Shown here: positions 28,564 to 41,500 of the stretch, in pieces
How the letters are laid out: the number at the start of each line of letters is the position of its first letter
How positions within the stretch are numbered: position 1 is the first letter of the stretch
Source: Klebsormidium nitens
Lineage: Eukaryota; Streptophyta; Klebsormidiophyceae; Klebsormidiales; Klebsormidiaceae
Reading direction: 5' to 3'
Assembly (NCBI GenBank): GCA_000708835.1
Contig: DF237096.1
Location: forward strand, 1 to 43,160
Length of the DNA stretch: 43,160 bases
Notes under the pieces: generated by a model
What the model saw: only the letters and a program-made list of their open reading frames with translations
The model's database searches: none
Told to the model about the DNA's origin: nothing
Program-made: the position numbers and the translations under genes

Positions 28564-29510
28564 CTGTACCGTCGCAAGAGAGGGAAGCTAACTTGGCACG
28601 CCTCAGGACCTGTACATGCTCTGCTCCAGAATATGTTCCTGCATTTGCTTGCAGCTTTCTCATATGCGCCTTACCGAGGAAGCCTTACATGTGAGCTGAA
28701 GTGCGGCCGCTTTACGTGGATTCTGGAAGGGACGTCAGCGGCGGCCGGCCATCTGCCCATGGCCCAATGCCCTCTCACTCTGAAGTCTCATCCGTACGTG
28801 CATGACCTTTCATGAGCTTGTTGGCAGCCGGGCGCAGGCCACAATTGGCAACTCGGCAGCCAATGCCAATGCCAATGGCAGCAAACGCCGCGCTGATACC
28901 TACACTTCTGCAGACTCCAGAGCTACCCTTTGAAATTTGGCGGGAAATCTTCAAATATGGTCTCGGTTAACCCACTGTTTTGGATGAAGAACCGGCGGGC
29001 GCTCGCCCCCAGTTGCCCGGTGCTGCGACGTGAGCAAGTCCCGCCCCGGCTCGCAATGGGGCCCCTGGACTGTTAACCCGGGCGGTAACCTTAGCAAGGG
29101 TTTCTGGTCATGTTCAAAATTCAAACCTGAAGTTTGAGTCATTCTATGCCTGGACAAGACCTGCAGGCTGCATGAGAAGCGGGCGGGAGGCACTTCCGCG
29201 AGTGAACGCTGGCAGGCCTGCTGATGTGGATGAGTGGGATTCAGCAAGGACGTTTCGTCTTCCCTTGTTACCTACCAAGCGTCCTGTTGGTTTGGTGGCA
29301 CAGCACCGCTTGATAAGAACTGCGCTGGTTCGTGGTGGTGGCTGCACGGTTGGGGTTTCTGACACCGATTTCAATGTTCGGCGTATACGGCGTCTTAGGG
29401 GAAGGGGGAGCCAGGGCCAGCAGAAGTGGGTGCTATTGTACTTTCTGAAATTGTAGGTGCCTTGTGCAAAGCAGTGCTTAGGGTTTGAAAGACGTGCACC
29501 AACAGGGATC
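28564..29510. promoter_or_regulatory. Divergent intergenic region between TIPIN and ATRX
   Basis: The two start codons are 947 bases apart and face away from each other, so this holds both promoters and 5' leaders. An open frame of 94 codons from an ATG at 29172 to the TAG at 29454 precedes the ATRX start; it has no recognisable domain and could be an upstream ORF if it lies in the leader. I see no clear core promoter element. Confidence 0.55.
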
Positions 29511-32500
29511 ATGGACACGGGGCAGACGGCAGCTACTGAATCTGCTTCACTCAATGGCGCTCGGCCGCCAACGAGGAGGATTGCTCCTGTTGCATTGAGA
29601 CCGGACGAGGTAGGGCCTGGGAACCTGGAAGAACAGCAGAGGGGCAATGGCAAGGAACCTGTTGACAGTGGAAGGGCACGTGATCAGGAGGGGGAGAGAG
29701 AAGAAGCTGACAGGCTTTCTTCACGCTCTGACAGAGACGAAAGTTCTGACATGGATGAAGACCAGATGTCAGGTCCCTCCAATGCTGAGCCGCAGGTAAG
29801 TTGATTTGATGCATGGCCTCCATCCTGTGCTGACCAACAGACTCGCGAGAACGGAGGAAAGTGCTGTACTTTGAGTCCATCAAATCCTTGAAAGCAAGCA
29901 GTTTTTGCATCAGGTCTACTTGTAAGTGAGCAATTCCTTCCAAGTCATGACAAGAGGGTTTGACTGACAAGTGTGAACTAGTAAAGGCTCTAACTTTGTC
30001 TCTTCACTTCTAATTTCTGTGGTGGTATTCATCAACCAGGCAATTTGCTCCAATGCAGGGGCCCCTGTCAGAGGAGCAGCTGCAGGACCTCGTTGATCAG
30101 TTGATTGCGGTGGAGCTTCAGGTGAATATTCCTTCTGCTCCAAATCAGGGCGTCATCTCACCCTGGGGGCCTACACATTCTTCCTGTTTGCATCAGAACT
30201 TGATGTACCTGTCCGCCAGAGTTCAGAGCAGAATCAGCGGGGCTTTGAAGCATCCTAGCTGGATTACTATTGCCTTTGTGTGCGTTCAGGCTGGCCAAGT
30301 TGACCGTGATTGCAAATTCTCGTCTTGTCCTCTGCAGAATTATGAGATGCAGGAGGAGCTGGAAGAGGAGTCGCTCAAGCAATTACGAGACAATGTGGCT
30401 GCTGAATTGGCAGAGCAGCACCAGGGTGATGCTGTAAGTATCCATGCCAAGATCAGATATTGCATCTGACAGGACTTGAAGTTTGAATCGGAAAACAGTC
30501 GAATGTCAAGGGAATTCTTTTGCACTGATTGCTCAATGCTGCATGCTGGTGCATTTAAGGAAAAAGTTGCTACGTCGTGTATAAGCTTTTACTATCACTG
30601 CTTGATAGTAGGGGCAAGTATACTTGGTTCCTTCTTTCTATGCACCGAGCAACAAAATGAAACCATCACCTGTGCACATCACACGTGCATCATTCGGTGG
30701 AGGGTATAGCGATGCTTCAACTCACAAGCTGCTTCCTTGACTGCAGTTGGAGGAAGCTATTGAGAGCGAACTTGCACTCTTCAGAGAGTACAAGGAAGAG
30801 GACCTAAACGAGGGGCAGGCCAAGGCCGCTGAGTTGCAGGTGAAAGTCAATATTCTTTGCCTTTTGAGTTTCTGGCTGTCGCAAGATCGCCTCTATCGAG
30901 CACGGTATGCACCAGACTGCAAGTTCCTCAAAGCGAGGCTTTTTATGTGTCAAACCAAGGGTCACCCCGCTGTGAGGAACGGCACGAGTAACATTCATTG
31001 ATCGACATGGAAGCCCAGCTTTGCTTGGGATACGCTCTGTAGCGCTGGGGACACAAGCTGTCCCAAAGAGTCTGGATGCACAAGGCTCTGCATAAGGAGG
31101 TAATCAGTGCATCACAACATCCCGAGCCTTGTCCTTGTCAACAATGCTGATGGTCCCACCTGCTTGTATCAGGAGCTCCTAGAAGACGCTGGCGTGTTCT
31201 TGCGGGGTGTCTACATGGAGATCGACCGGATGTGGAGTGAACAGGCGAAAACAGAAACCTGGAAGAATGCTCAGTGGACCAAGGACAAGGTGCCGGAGAG
31301 AGTGAAAGCTGTTCTGAAGGAAGCGGGCCAGGAGCTCGAAGCACAGCGTCCCGTAGGGTGAGAAACATGCATGACTATCCGTTTGGTTGTTTTTCAAGTC
31401 AAGAATTCATCTGTTAGGTGATTCCCCTGTGCATGTTGATTGTGACATGCCGGCTGCTCCGCTGACTGAACAGTTTGGGTTTCCAGTACTTTCATCGAGT
31501 TCTGGTGAGGTTCGAGTTTTCCTCTGTCTTATGCTTCAGTTTCCGCAGCTGCTAGAAGGTCAATTGAGTTGACTTTCTGCAGGACGGACAAGGAAGGCCG
31601 AAGGCTTGGACTTGGTGCGAGTGGTTTTATGGCACGAAAGGTTCAGGAGATCCGAAAGAAGAGCAGGCAGATCGAGAAAAGAAGAGCCAAAGCGGCAGCA
31701 AAAATAGCAAAGCAGGTCAGTGCGCTTGGCCAGAGGAGAGCTTGTTGCGCCCTCCAAACCTTTTTGGATTGGGGGGTCGCTTGTTAACCCATGACGTTTG
31801 ACAGGTGCTGCTTGCTATGAGTGTGGTTGTAAAGGTAATGAGCTTACTCAACAGAGTCCAGTCGTGATCCAGATAGTTCAAATGTGGGAAAACTTGGCTC
31901 CAGAAAGCTGAACCAGCCAGACTGCAGAGTATCCCTCTGCAGCCGAATGGGTGCAAAGTGGGAACGTTCTTGATTGTAAATTTTGATATGGCATTCGATT
32001 GACATGCAGTTGAAAGGCTTTGTGTCAGGGCCTCGTTCAAAAATTTAAGCTCTTCGAAAGCATGTGAAGTAGAGGGGCTTTCTTATCAAGTATGGTCATA
32101 CGTCCTCACAGACGCTGACAAGTTTCCCCAATGCGGTTGCGAAGAGCAATCGTCTCGATCGTTCGACAAGCCTGCCTAAGCGGAAAGCTCTCGCCTTTCC
32201 TTACCGGTTACTCTCTCTGCAGCCTCTCAACGGAGCTTCGGAAGCAACAGCGGGACCACAAGAGGAGGACGAAAGCAGTAGCGAGGATGACGAGGCCGTT
32301 TCAGAGCCAGAGGAGTCAATCAGCGGGGAGGCAATCTGGGCCGCTGTGTGTTCGTCCGATGATGAGGGAGATACCTTCGCCAAGATTGCGACAAACCCGA
32401 CTGCAAAAACCATGTTCCGGCAGTTTGCATCCCGTTATAAGGCAGAGACACCAGAAGATGCTGTCCGGCTGTGCGAGACAATCGAAGGCGCCACTGAGGT

Positions 32501-35500
32501 AAGTCACAAAACCGAGAGTTTTACTTGAAATCGTCGTGCAGTCTTCTTGTGTGGCTTTCCTTCTCTAAGCAGAGTACGATTTGCCAGATTTAGGTGTTCT
32601 CTTTGCCAGCACTGTAGGTCAAGAAGGTTGCGAGCATCAAAACACCAAAGTCAAAAATCGCGGATGCCAGGACAGCGGCAGCTCTTGCCTATGTGGAAAG
32701 AGAACTCACAAGGAATGGAGCTTTCATACTCTGCGCTCGTGTTTTAGGTTGAAGAGATTGGAGAGTCCGGCGTGGCAGAGAGCAAGGTGGTGGAGGGGTT
32801 GTTGAAGAAGGCATACAAGGAAGAAAGCAAGAAGGGCCTGACAGAGACCCAGCGGAAGACTATGAAGAAGGTGAGGGGCCTCCCATCGACTCGCAGACCG
32901 CAATGCTCTCCAGCACCTGCCCTTTACAAGAAGCTCCGCGTTGATTGCACCAATGCTTCAGATTATCTCCGGTTGGCTGTTTTCAGTTCTTGCGGGTGTC
33001 AGAGATCAGCAGGTATGAGTACATGGAGTCTTGTCCGGACGAAAGGAGTTTGGGTTTCGAAAAGGAGGGGGCCTTTGAAAATGGGCTAGAAGTTCCCCGT
33101 CAGCCTCTGACAAATATTATCCCTAACGGACAAGCAGATACAAAATCTGCATCGAGGAAGACCGGGAGATTCTTTCGTGTTAGGTCAAAAGGTGTTTCCA
33201 TTGTGTGCTAAATGTCAACGTTTGGCACGCAATGCGTAAAATAAGGGGATGAGAGTCTGCTGAACATGTTGACGATGACGGAACTCCCAAGACGAGTTCC
33301 TGTCATGCTTTTCAGTGCGCCTCGGGCCTTTTCAACCCCGGTCTCAGTCAATCGTCCCTCTGACCCGCCGTCCATTCGCTGCAGAGGGGAGACGACGAGG
33401 ACCGAGTGAAGACCGTCAGGCAGCGCAAGAAGCACCAGTTCAAGGAACCAAAGCCGCGCAAGCCCCGGGCTCCCAGAGCACCAACACCCAAGTCGGCTGC
33501 TTCAAAGAAGTCCACCGAGCCCCTCGGACCGGATGCACGAGAGGCGAGCACTCCCTTGGTGGCCCAAAGTGGTACCGAAGCCGCCCCTGAAGCTAGAAGC
33601 ACTGCCGCGGCGAAGCCGTTGAAAGCCGGGACAACGTCTCCAGAACGGAGCTTCGAAACCGCGCAAGAGGACGGGACTGAGAGCATCTCTGCGGTCAGAG
33701 CGGGCGCTGAGAAGCCCGAGAAGGCTCGGCCGTTGTCTCCGGGACGTGATCAACCGGTCGAGCAAGCGGACTTTCCAGCGTGCGAGGCAGACGACAGCCC
33801 GGTGGGGAGAGGCGAGGGGTGGGCAGAGGCAGACGGGAAGACCGAGTCGGTCGGTGGAGGAGCGGTAGCTGACCAGCCGTCTGAGGGCGCTCGGGGAACG
33901 CAGCGGACAGGAGCCATGAGCGAAGCGGAGATTCCGTCCCCCTCGGACGACGCCCGGCAAGAGAACCGGGGCGGAAGCGGAGCCTCGCCGGAAACGGAAC
34001 AGGCGGGCGTGAAACGGGCGAGCCTGGGGGAGTCGCCGGCGGTGAAGCGCCCTCGCTTTGCGCTGCCCACCGGAGTCCAGGTGGTGGACTTAGCGAGCGA
34101 AAGCGAGGAGGAAGCAGCCACTCCCGCCCCGCCGGTGGTGGTTGAACTGGAGGATACTGAGCCGATGGAAGGGAGCGTGAAAGAAGAGAAGAGTAGCGCG
34201 AAGAAGGCGTCAGGAAGTGAGGAGTTTGGAGAAGGGAGCGAGCCGCCGATCGCCAGGAGGACGAGGGGGCAGTTGCGGGCTGCGTTGGGGGAGCCGGAAC
34301 CGGTTGGGAAGCTTGCAGAGGACGCAGATATGGAAGCGGAAGAGGAAGATACGAAGGTAGACGACCGCACCGTTGAGGAAGTGGCGCGAGATGCGGCCCG
34401 AAAGAGGGAACAAGCCGCGGGGAAGAGGAAAGCGGAGGAGGGGCCGACCAGCAGCAAAGAAGGGGAGACATTGGACCGGTCTGCGGAAGCCGTGGGGGAG
34501 AGTCCGGTAAGCGGCGCGCAGGGGCCGAAGTTTGGGGCAACCGCTGCGAGCTGCGCGGCGAGCGCGACTGTCGCCGCTCGGGGGAAGGAGGATGCTGAGG
34601 TCAGTAGTCCGGTGCGGACGCCGCGGCGGTGTCCGGACAGTCCGGCGTCGAAGAAGAAGCTGAAGCGGCTGAGCGAGCTGGAGACGCCCAGCGTGTGGAA
34701 GGGCAGAACGCCGGACAGCGAAGAGGGCACGGAAGAACGTCTAGCGGAAAGCACGCCGGCTAATCTGGAGGGTACAGCAGCAAAGTCGGAACAGCCGGAA
34801 AGCGCTCGCAAACTCCAGTCGCCACCGCTTGGAGGAAGGAAGCGCGGGCGACGGCGGCTAGTGCTGCAAGATGACGAAGAGGAGGTACATACCGGTCCAA
34901 GTGGTCGCCGTGAGAATGAAGAGCAAGAGCGGGCTGGCTCGGACAATGTGGAGAAGAGTTCTGACATGGAGGCGGATGGACGCGCAAGCGAAAAGCCAGA
35001 GGCTACCGAGCCGGTGCTCGGGGAAGAGGCCCGGGGAACCGCCGGAACGGAAGGGCCGAGCACGCCGGAAACGGAAGGCGGTGCACAAGAGGTGACCCCG
35101 AAGAAGGCGGAAGGGCACGTGACGCCGAAGAAGGACGGCACGGTGGAGGATGACTACAGCGACGAGGAGATGGAAGATGCGGCGGATTCCGATGATGCTT
35201 GGGACCGGAAAAAGGACCGCGAGATGGCGAAACGGGAGGCTGCTCAAAATGGGTCCAAGAAGAAGAAGCCGAAGAAGCGAAAAAGTGCGGACGTCAGCAA
35301 GGGCAGGCTTGGCAAGAAGGGAGACCAGGACTCGGACGGATTCTACTCTGCCGAGGCCAGCCCGTCGAAACGACGAAAGTCGGATCCGAGCAGCAAAGAC
35401 GAGGAGGAGGAACAGGACGGAGCGGAAGCGGACGGAACGGAAGTGAGCGGAAAGTCGAGTAGGGGAAAGAAGGGCAAGGAGAAGGGGACGAAAAAGAAGG

Positions 35501-38500
35501 GGAAGAAGGTCCGGTTGGGCTGTAAATGCACCACGTGTCCGAAGGCGCTCAAGCAGAGCAAAGTGCGACAGCACCCGGTGCTGCTGGTGACGCAGTGCCG
35601 CCGGTGCCTGGAGCACTACAAAGCGGCCACCTTCCCGGTGGTAAGTGCGTGTGAAATTTGGTCGGCGGCTGCATGTCTGATGTACGATTTGAGCGCGGCT
35701 TGTCGTTCAGCCTTCTTCTTTGTTCCTGCGCATTTCTACTTGATGACGTGGGACTACGCCCTTTTGGCTTCTCGTGAGCTGAAGGTGAACCTGCAGCGTC
35801 AGCTTAATGAAGTAGAGCTATCTCACCATCGGCAGAGTACAAGATGGTCCTGAACACTGACCGGGCTCCTCGTTATCTTTGAAATCACCAATCACTGTTG
35901 CTGATTTTGGTTCAAGCGGTTTGAGCCCGTGCTGCTGAAGACCGTCTTTTTGTCAACTCCATCTTCTTCCCAGTATGTACGCTTGTGCCAAATCGTCTTA
36001 TTGCTAAACCTATCCTCAACCTGGGTTCCGCAGGGCGACGACGGCTGGGAGGAGGAGTGCCAGTGGTGCGGCGACGGCGGCACGCTAACCCTGTGCACCT
36101 CGTGCAAGAAGACCGTCTGCCGAGACTGCGTCGTGCGCAACTTGGGGGACGCGGCTTGGGAGACAATTGGCGACAACTGGGTGTGCTACTCGTGCGACAA
36201 CGAGCCAATCCGGAAGCTGCAGGAGGCGCATTGCAGGGCGGCGGAAACGGAAGGAGGGGAGGAGGGCGGAACGGGGACCTCTGCGGCGCAGCTCGAGAAG
36301 AAGTAAGAGGCTGCTCCAAAAGTTTCCTGACGGTCGGTTGGTTTGGCGTTATTTCGTCGAGAGAAGACAGGCAGGGTCTGGTGAAGTGCTTCTGCTTACG
36401 AACACCAAGAAGGTAGCTGCAGCGTCGTGATAACCGTCAGCTTTCAGATGGTCTAGTCCCGTCGTGCCTGTACCACCATTTCAAAAGCAGATGGAGGTGT
36501 TCGCGTCTACCTTTCCTAACAAGGCACCGGGGCCTCACTGCGAATCTTTCCGACATTCGCGCTCCACATGTTCTTCATTGTCGTTCTTTCCATATTTTGA
36601 AAAGGTTTGAAGTTCGGTTTTATGAGCAGCAACTTCCATGATCCTTCAGAACGGTTGCGGCAAGCAACCGCGTCTATTATCCTTTCAGAGGCGTCTGGCT
36701 CTTTACCTCTGGTCAAGCTGTGGACCGAGTCATTGCCCCCAGTTCGGACCTCAACATCTCTCTCGCTTCTTGGCAAGAATCAAGTACAGCCTCTTGAGTC
36801 CTCCAAGATTCGGAGATTTTAGTGGTAAGTTGCACGCACCCCTCTCTGCAGGAAGCGCAAGGGGCGGCGCAACATCAAGGCCATCAACGACCAGCTAGAC
36901 CCCGAGACGCAGGCGAAGCTCAACATGGAGCGCGAGCGGCTCGCGCGCATCGAGCAGCGGCGCGCCAACACCGCGCTCTCGCCCCTCAAGGGGCCACGTG
37001 GCACGCCCCGCAAGTCCGTCGGCGCAGCAGTGGACGAGGACTCACCGGAAATGGTCGACGAAGAGGTGGGCTTCGACAAGGAGTTGGGAGATGGCAACTC
37101 CGGGCGGACCGTGATCATTAACACGTCGAGGCCGGAAGACGAGGACCCGATCTTCATCGACCCGGCGATAGCAGAAAAGTTGAAGCCGCACCAAGTAAGC
37201 CTTTGCTTCAAGACAGGCGTAGCTGTTTTCTCTTTCTGCTTCCACTGGAAAAAGGTGACCGGACTGATGACCGGACTGATATGGCGGCTTTTCAATCAGT
37301 GGGCCGATATGGTGGCGATACAAACTTGCAAACCACGAAAATCCGTTCGCTAATGCCGCCAATGTTTTCGTTGGCTCTCTACCGCACCTTCCACTCTGCA
37401 CGTCGCATACCTACGCGCCCGTACAAAGAGTTCTACTCTGCGATGTAGAAGCTCTGGGAAGGATTATCCAATTAAGCTGCGAAAGCCGTTAAGACCGAAC
37501 GCTTTACTCGTCTTTTCAGGTGGAAGGAGTGCGCTTCATGTGGGAGAACATCGTCGAGACGGTGAAAATATGCGCCGACACTCCCAAGGAGGGCCTGGGC
37601 TGCATCCTCGCTCACAGCATGGGGCTCGGGAAGACGCTCCAGGTGCGCCTTGAAATTCTGCAGCTCCTTCCGAGCACTCGTTTTGTCGGAATCAACATCC
37701 TGAATCTGTAACGGTGCAGCTGGAGTGTGGTAAAAAGGAAGATTTAGTTCCAGGCGTGGAGCAAGTCCAAGAAGGATTGAGTTCCGCTGTCCTCCTCCCT
37801 TGGGCCTTCAACATCTGTCCTTTCAGGACCTTTGCCGAGCTCCGAGCCTCTCCAATCTGACGTGACCGTAACGTGTCCGGGAAATGGTCCAAGAAGGTGT
37901 TCGGAACCCTTGTCCATGCGTTCGAGAAATTGTCAATCTCTGCACTTCCGTGCTCGTCCTTCGGCTTCTGCCTCGGCAGAATCCCGGCAAGTTCCCAAGA
38001 CTTTAAGTCTTAGGTGTCCGTAACACGTCCGAAAATGTCTCCGAACTCTTTCCTGTCCGTGCGTCCAGGTGGTGACGCTGGTCCACACGCTGCTGACCAA
38101 CCGCGAGCTCAACGTCCGGACGGTGCTCATCGTGGTGCCCGTCAACGTGCTGCGCAACTGGTCGTCCGAATTCAACAAATGGCAGGGCGGCCAGGAGCAC
38201 ACCGTCCGCAAGAAGGTCAAGGTCTACACCGTTGAGGACGCCGGCTCGTGAGTAGTTTCCTTCCTTCGTGATTTCTTCCACTTAGCTCTCGTTTGTCAAT
38301 GCAAGCGTTCGTACGTCTTTTGAGGCGGCAGTTACAAAACTTGTGCTTCTACGGTTAGGCAAATCTATCACAGGTGGTGATCGGACATTCTCACCGATGT
38401 ACTTCTTGGCAAAGCTGCCCGCAATTTGCTGCAAGATTGATCAACCAGACGTCGGTGGTTTGACCGACTGGGCAGTCTTCAAAGCTGATGAAGGGCCTAC

Positions 38501-41500
38501 CATGTTTGAAGATCTGAAGCTTCAGCTGCTTCGAAGTTGTCGCCTCTCGAAAGTACATATGCTTCGAACTTCCTTTCTCTCTGCATTGCATCTGTGCAGC
38601 AAGGCCATGCAGCATGCTCGAGAGTTGAGACATCCCCTTACTTTCAATCCTCAAACCCTGGCTGTTCCGAACTTTTGTTTCCAAACTGACCATTTTCCGA
38701 CTCTTTTCCCGCAGCAAGAACGAGCAGCGCGCGGAGATGCTCGCGCGCTGGCAGCGCACCGGGGGCGCGATGATCATCGGCTACACCGCGTTCCGCAACG
38801 CCGTCTCGGGGCGCACCATCAAAGACCCCGCGCTGCGCGAGTCGTTCAAGCAGTCGCTGCGCGACCCGGGGCCGGACGTTCTCATCTGCGACGAAGCCCA
38901 CATGATCAAAAACATAAAAGCGGACATCACGAAGGAGCTGAAGGCGGTGAAGACGCGGCGGCGCGTCGCGCTGACGGGGTCGCCGCTGCAAAACAACCTG
39001 CTGGAGTATTACTGTATGGTGGACTTCGTGCGCGAGCGGCTGCTGGGCACGGTCGCGCAATTCAAGAACAAGTGAGCGGCGGAGTCCTGGCACGAATTCG
39101 ATGGCGACCGTTCTAGAATTTCATGGAAGGAAAGCAGACGTTTTGTATTCTACAAGGTCCTTTGTTCGTCCTTAAGGGCTTGTCGCAGCGATGACTTGTC
39201 AAGCTTTATAATCTCTCCGATCAGCGAACCTCAAAACCCGAAACCCTTTGCCTCTTACATGCCAAGCTTCGGGAGGACACTTACATCAGGCCTCACCATT
39301 GTTGACACTTCAAAGCCTTTCTTTGGTTCAAACCCTTTACCTCGCACCTCAGAACGTTTCTCTTCAACCCTCACCCTCAATCCTTTCCTACGTCTCTCTG
39401 TTTCAGAAACCCATGAGCAAGCGCCGGCACATTGACTCATCAACTTCCGAACCTCAAAACATCAAACCCTCCTTTCCGTCCCCAGGTTCCAGAACCCGAT
39501 CAGCAACGGGCAGCACATCGACTCCACCAAGACCGACATCCGCAAGATGAAGCGCCAGTCGCACGTGCTGCACAAGCTGCTGCTCGGCTTCGTGCAGCGC
39601 AAGGACCAGCGCCTCCTGGGCGACATGCTCCCGCCCAAGTCGGTCTACGTGCTCTCCGTGCGCCTCTCGCCGCTACAGCGGCGGTTGTACCAGCGGCTCC
39701 TGGCGGCGATCCCGCACAAGCAGGGCAAGAGCGGGAAGAACTACCTGTTCCAAGCGTACCAGGCGCTAACCAAGGTGAGCCTCTCTTCCAATGGCTCCAT
39801 GTTTTCTGTCTTCGATTGTTCCTGCATGCGTTGGGTTTCAAGGCATGTTAGGCGCCAATCATGGTGGGGACTCTCGGTTCTGATTGAGTCTTTTCTAGTC
39901 TTACTTCAAGACATCTTGGGCAAGCGGAGAGCTGCGAAGTGTCCTGTCAAGTCCAATCTTCTCTCTTTTTCCACAGCGTATCAGGCAAGAATAGGAGGTG
40001 CGCCGCTCGGACTCTTCTTCGTCGTGCGTAGTGGAATTGCCCCCGAGTACAGCTGTTTCTTCCGTCAATTAACCACTCTTTCTCAACTCTGAGCGGGCGT
40101 AGTTTCAACTGCGTAACCTCTTGTATAACCTTGCAACCTCTTGAGTGCTACTGGGAAGAGATCAACAAGCAGACTCCCCTCCAAGGTGCGGCTGCCCTCC
40201 AGAACCCTGTCGAATCTTCTTCTAAGGCGCAGTTTGCAGCGATTCCCAAACGATATCTTCTGTAATTGCTAGGCCTGCTTTCTGGATTAAAACTCAGTAC
40301 CCTCCTCCCCTCAGGTGTGGAACCATCCGAACCTCCTCCACATGGCCAAGGAGAAAGAAGACGCTAAGGCTGAGGACACGCTCGAAGATGCGATCGCGGG
40401 GGACGACGAGTCCGGCGAGCCGCCCGCGGAGGACCCCTCTGCGTCCGTACGTCCGAAAACGCCTTCCGCAATGCCGTCCGTTTCCGGCGCCACCGCAACT
40501 GCGCAGCCGGGTAGGGGCGAAGATGACGCAGTGGAGGAAGGGGCCGTGAACAGTCCGGCGAAGGGAGACCGGAACGGAGCCCCCGGAGAGCAGAACGGCC
40601 CCCGAGGCGTCTCACCTTCGGCGGCGACCGAAGCGTCCGGCGAGCGGAACGGGAGCGGAACCGGAACGGGAGCGGAACTCGAACGGAACGGGTCCGAGAG
40701 CGGAAAGCCGCCTGCGCGGCGCGGCCGCGGGCGCCCCCCCGGGGCGAAGACCAAGACTCCCCGGCAGCCGGGGCTGGACATCCCCAATTCGTGGTGGCAA
40801 GAGGAAATGCCGGATCCCGTGGATCTGATCGACGGCAGCGGAAAAGTTGCAATCGTGCTGGACTTGCTAAGGACAGCAACTGCACGCGGGGACAAGATGC
40901 TGGTGTTTTCCCAGAGCCTGTTCACACTGGACGTGATGGAAGCGGCGCTGGCCACGCTGCCCCGGGTGGAAAGCGGCACCGGGGAGACGTGGTGCAAGAA
41001 CCGGGAGTACTACCGGCTGGACGGCTCGACGCCGTCGACGGCGCGGCAGAAGCTCGTGGAACGGTGGGCAGGGCTGCTGCTGACTTCACAACATAGAATC
41101 TATGTTGACATCACAGAAGCAGGTTGTGGCAATGTAGTTTTAGCGTAGAGGATTCTGTGCGTCGATAAGCGCAACCGAAGTACTCAGAAGAAACCCTGTA
41201 ATAGCGTTCGTTCTTTGCACAAAGGAATGCACATGTTGACTCTCAAGCTTCATAGTTTGCGTCTGGATCAGCCGTGATAGCCAGACGCGACTGGTGCGGT
41301 AACGAAAACGCTGTCTGTCGCCATCGTTTTCAAGTCGGAGCATCAGCGAACCCTCAAAGAGTCACATTCGATCTAGCTGGCGTCATGCTGACTTCACACA
41401 TGCCCCTTTGCAGGTTCAATGACCCATCCAACACTGACGTCAAGTGCGTGCTCATCTCCACCAAGGCCGGCTCCCTCGGAATCAACCTTCCTGCCGCTAA

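Noticed and set aside
32112-32222. In-frame 5' extension of ATRX exon 7
   Set aside because: The 37 codons from an acceptor at 32110-32111 are open and look coding, but a good acceptor at 32221-32222 also exists; I kept the shorter exon and only noted the alternative.
33750-35141. Long open frame (463 codons) on the minus strand
   Set aside because: It is the antisense shadow of the large ATRX exon; the product is Ser/Pro/Ala-rich with no domain, and the plus frame is phase-linked to the ADD domain.
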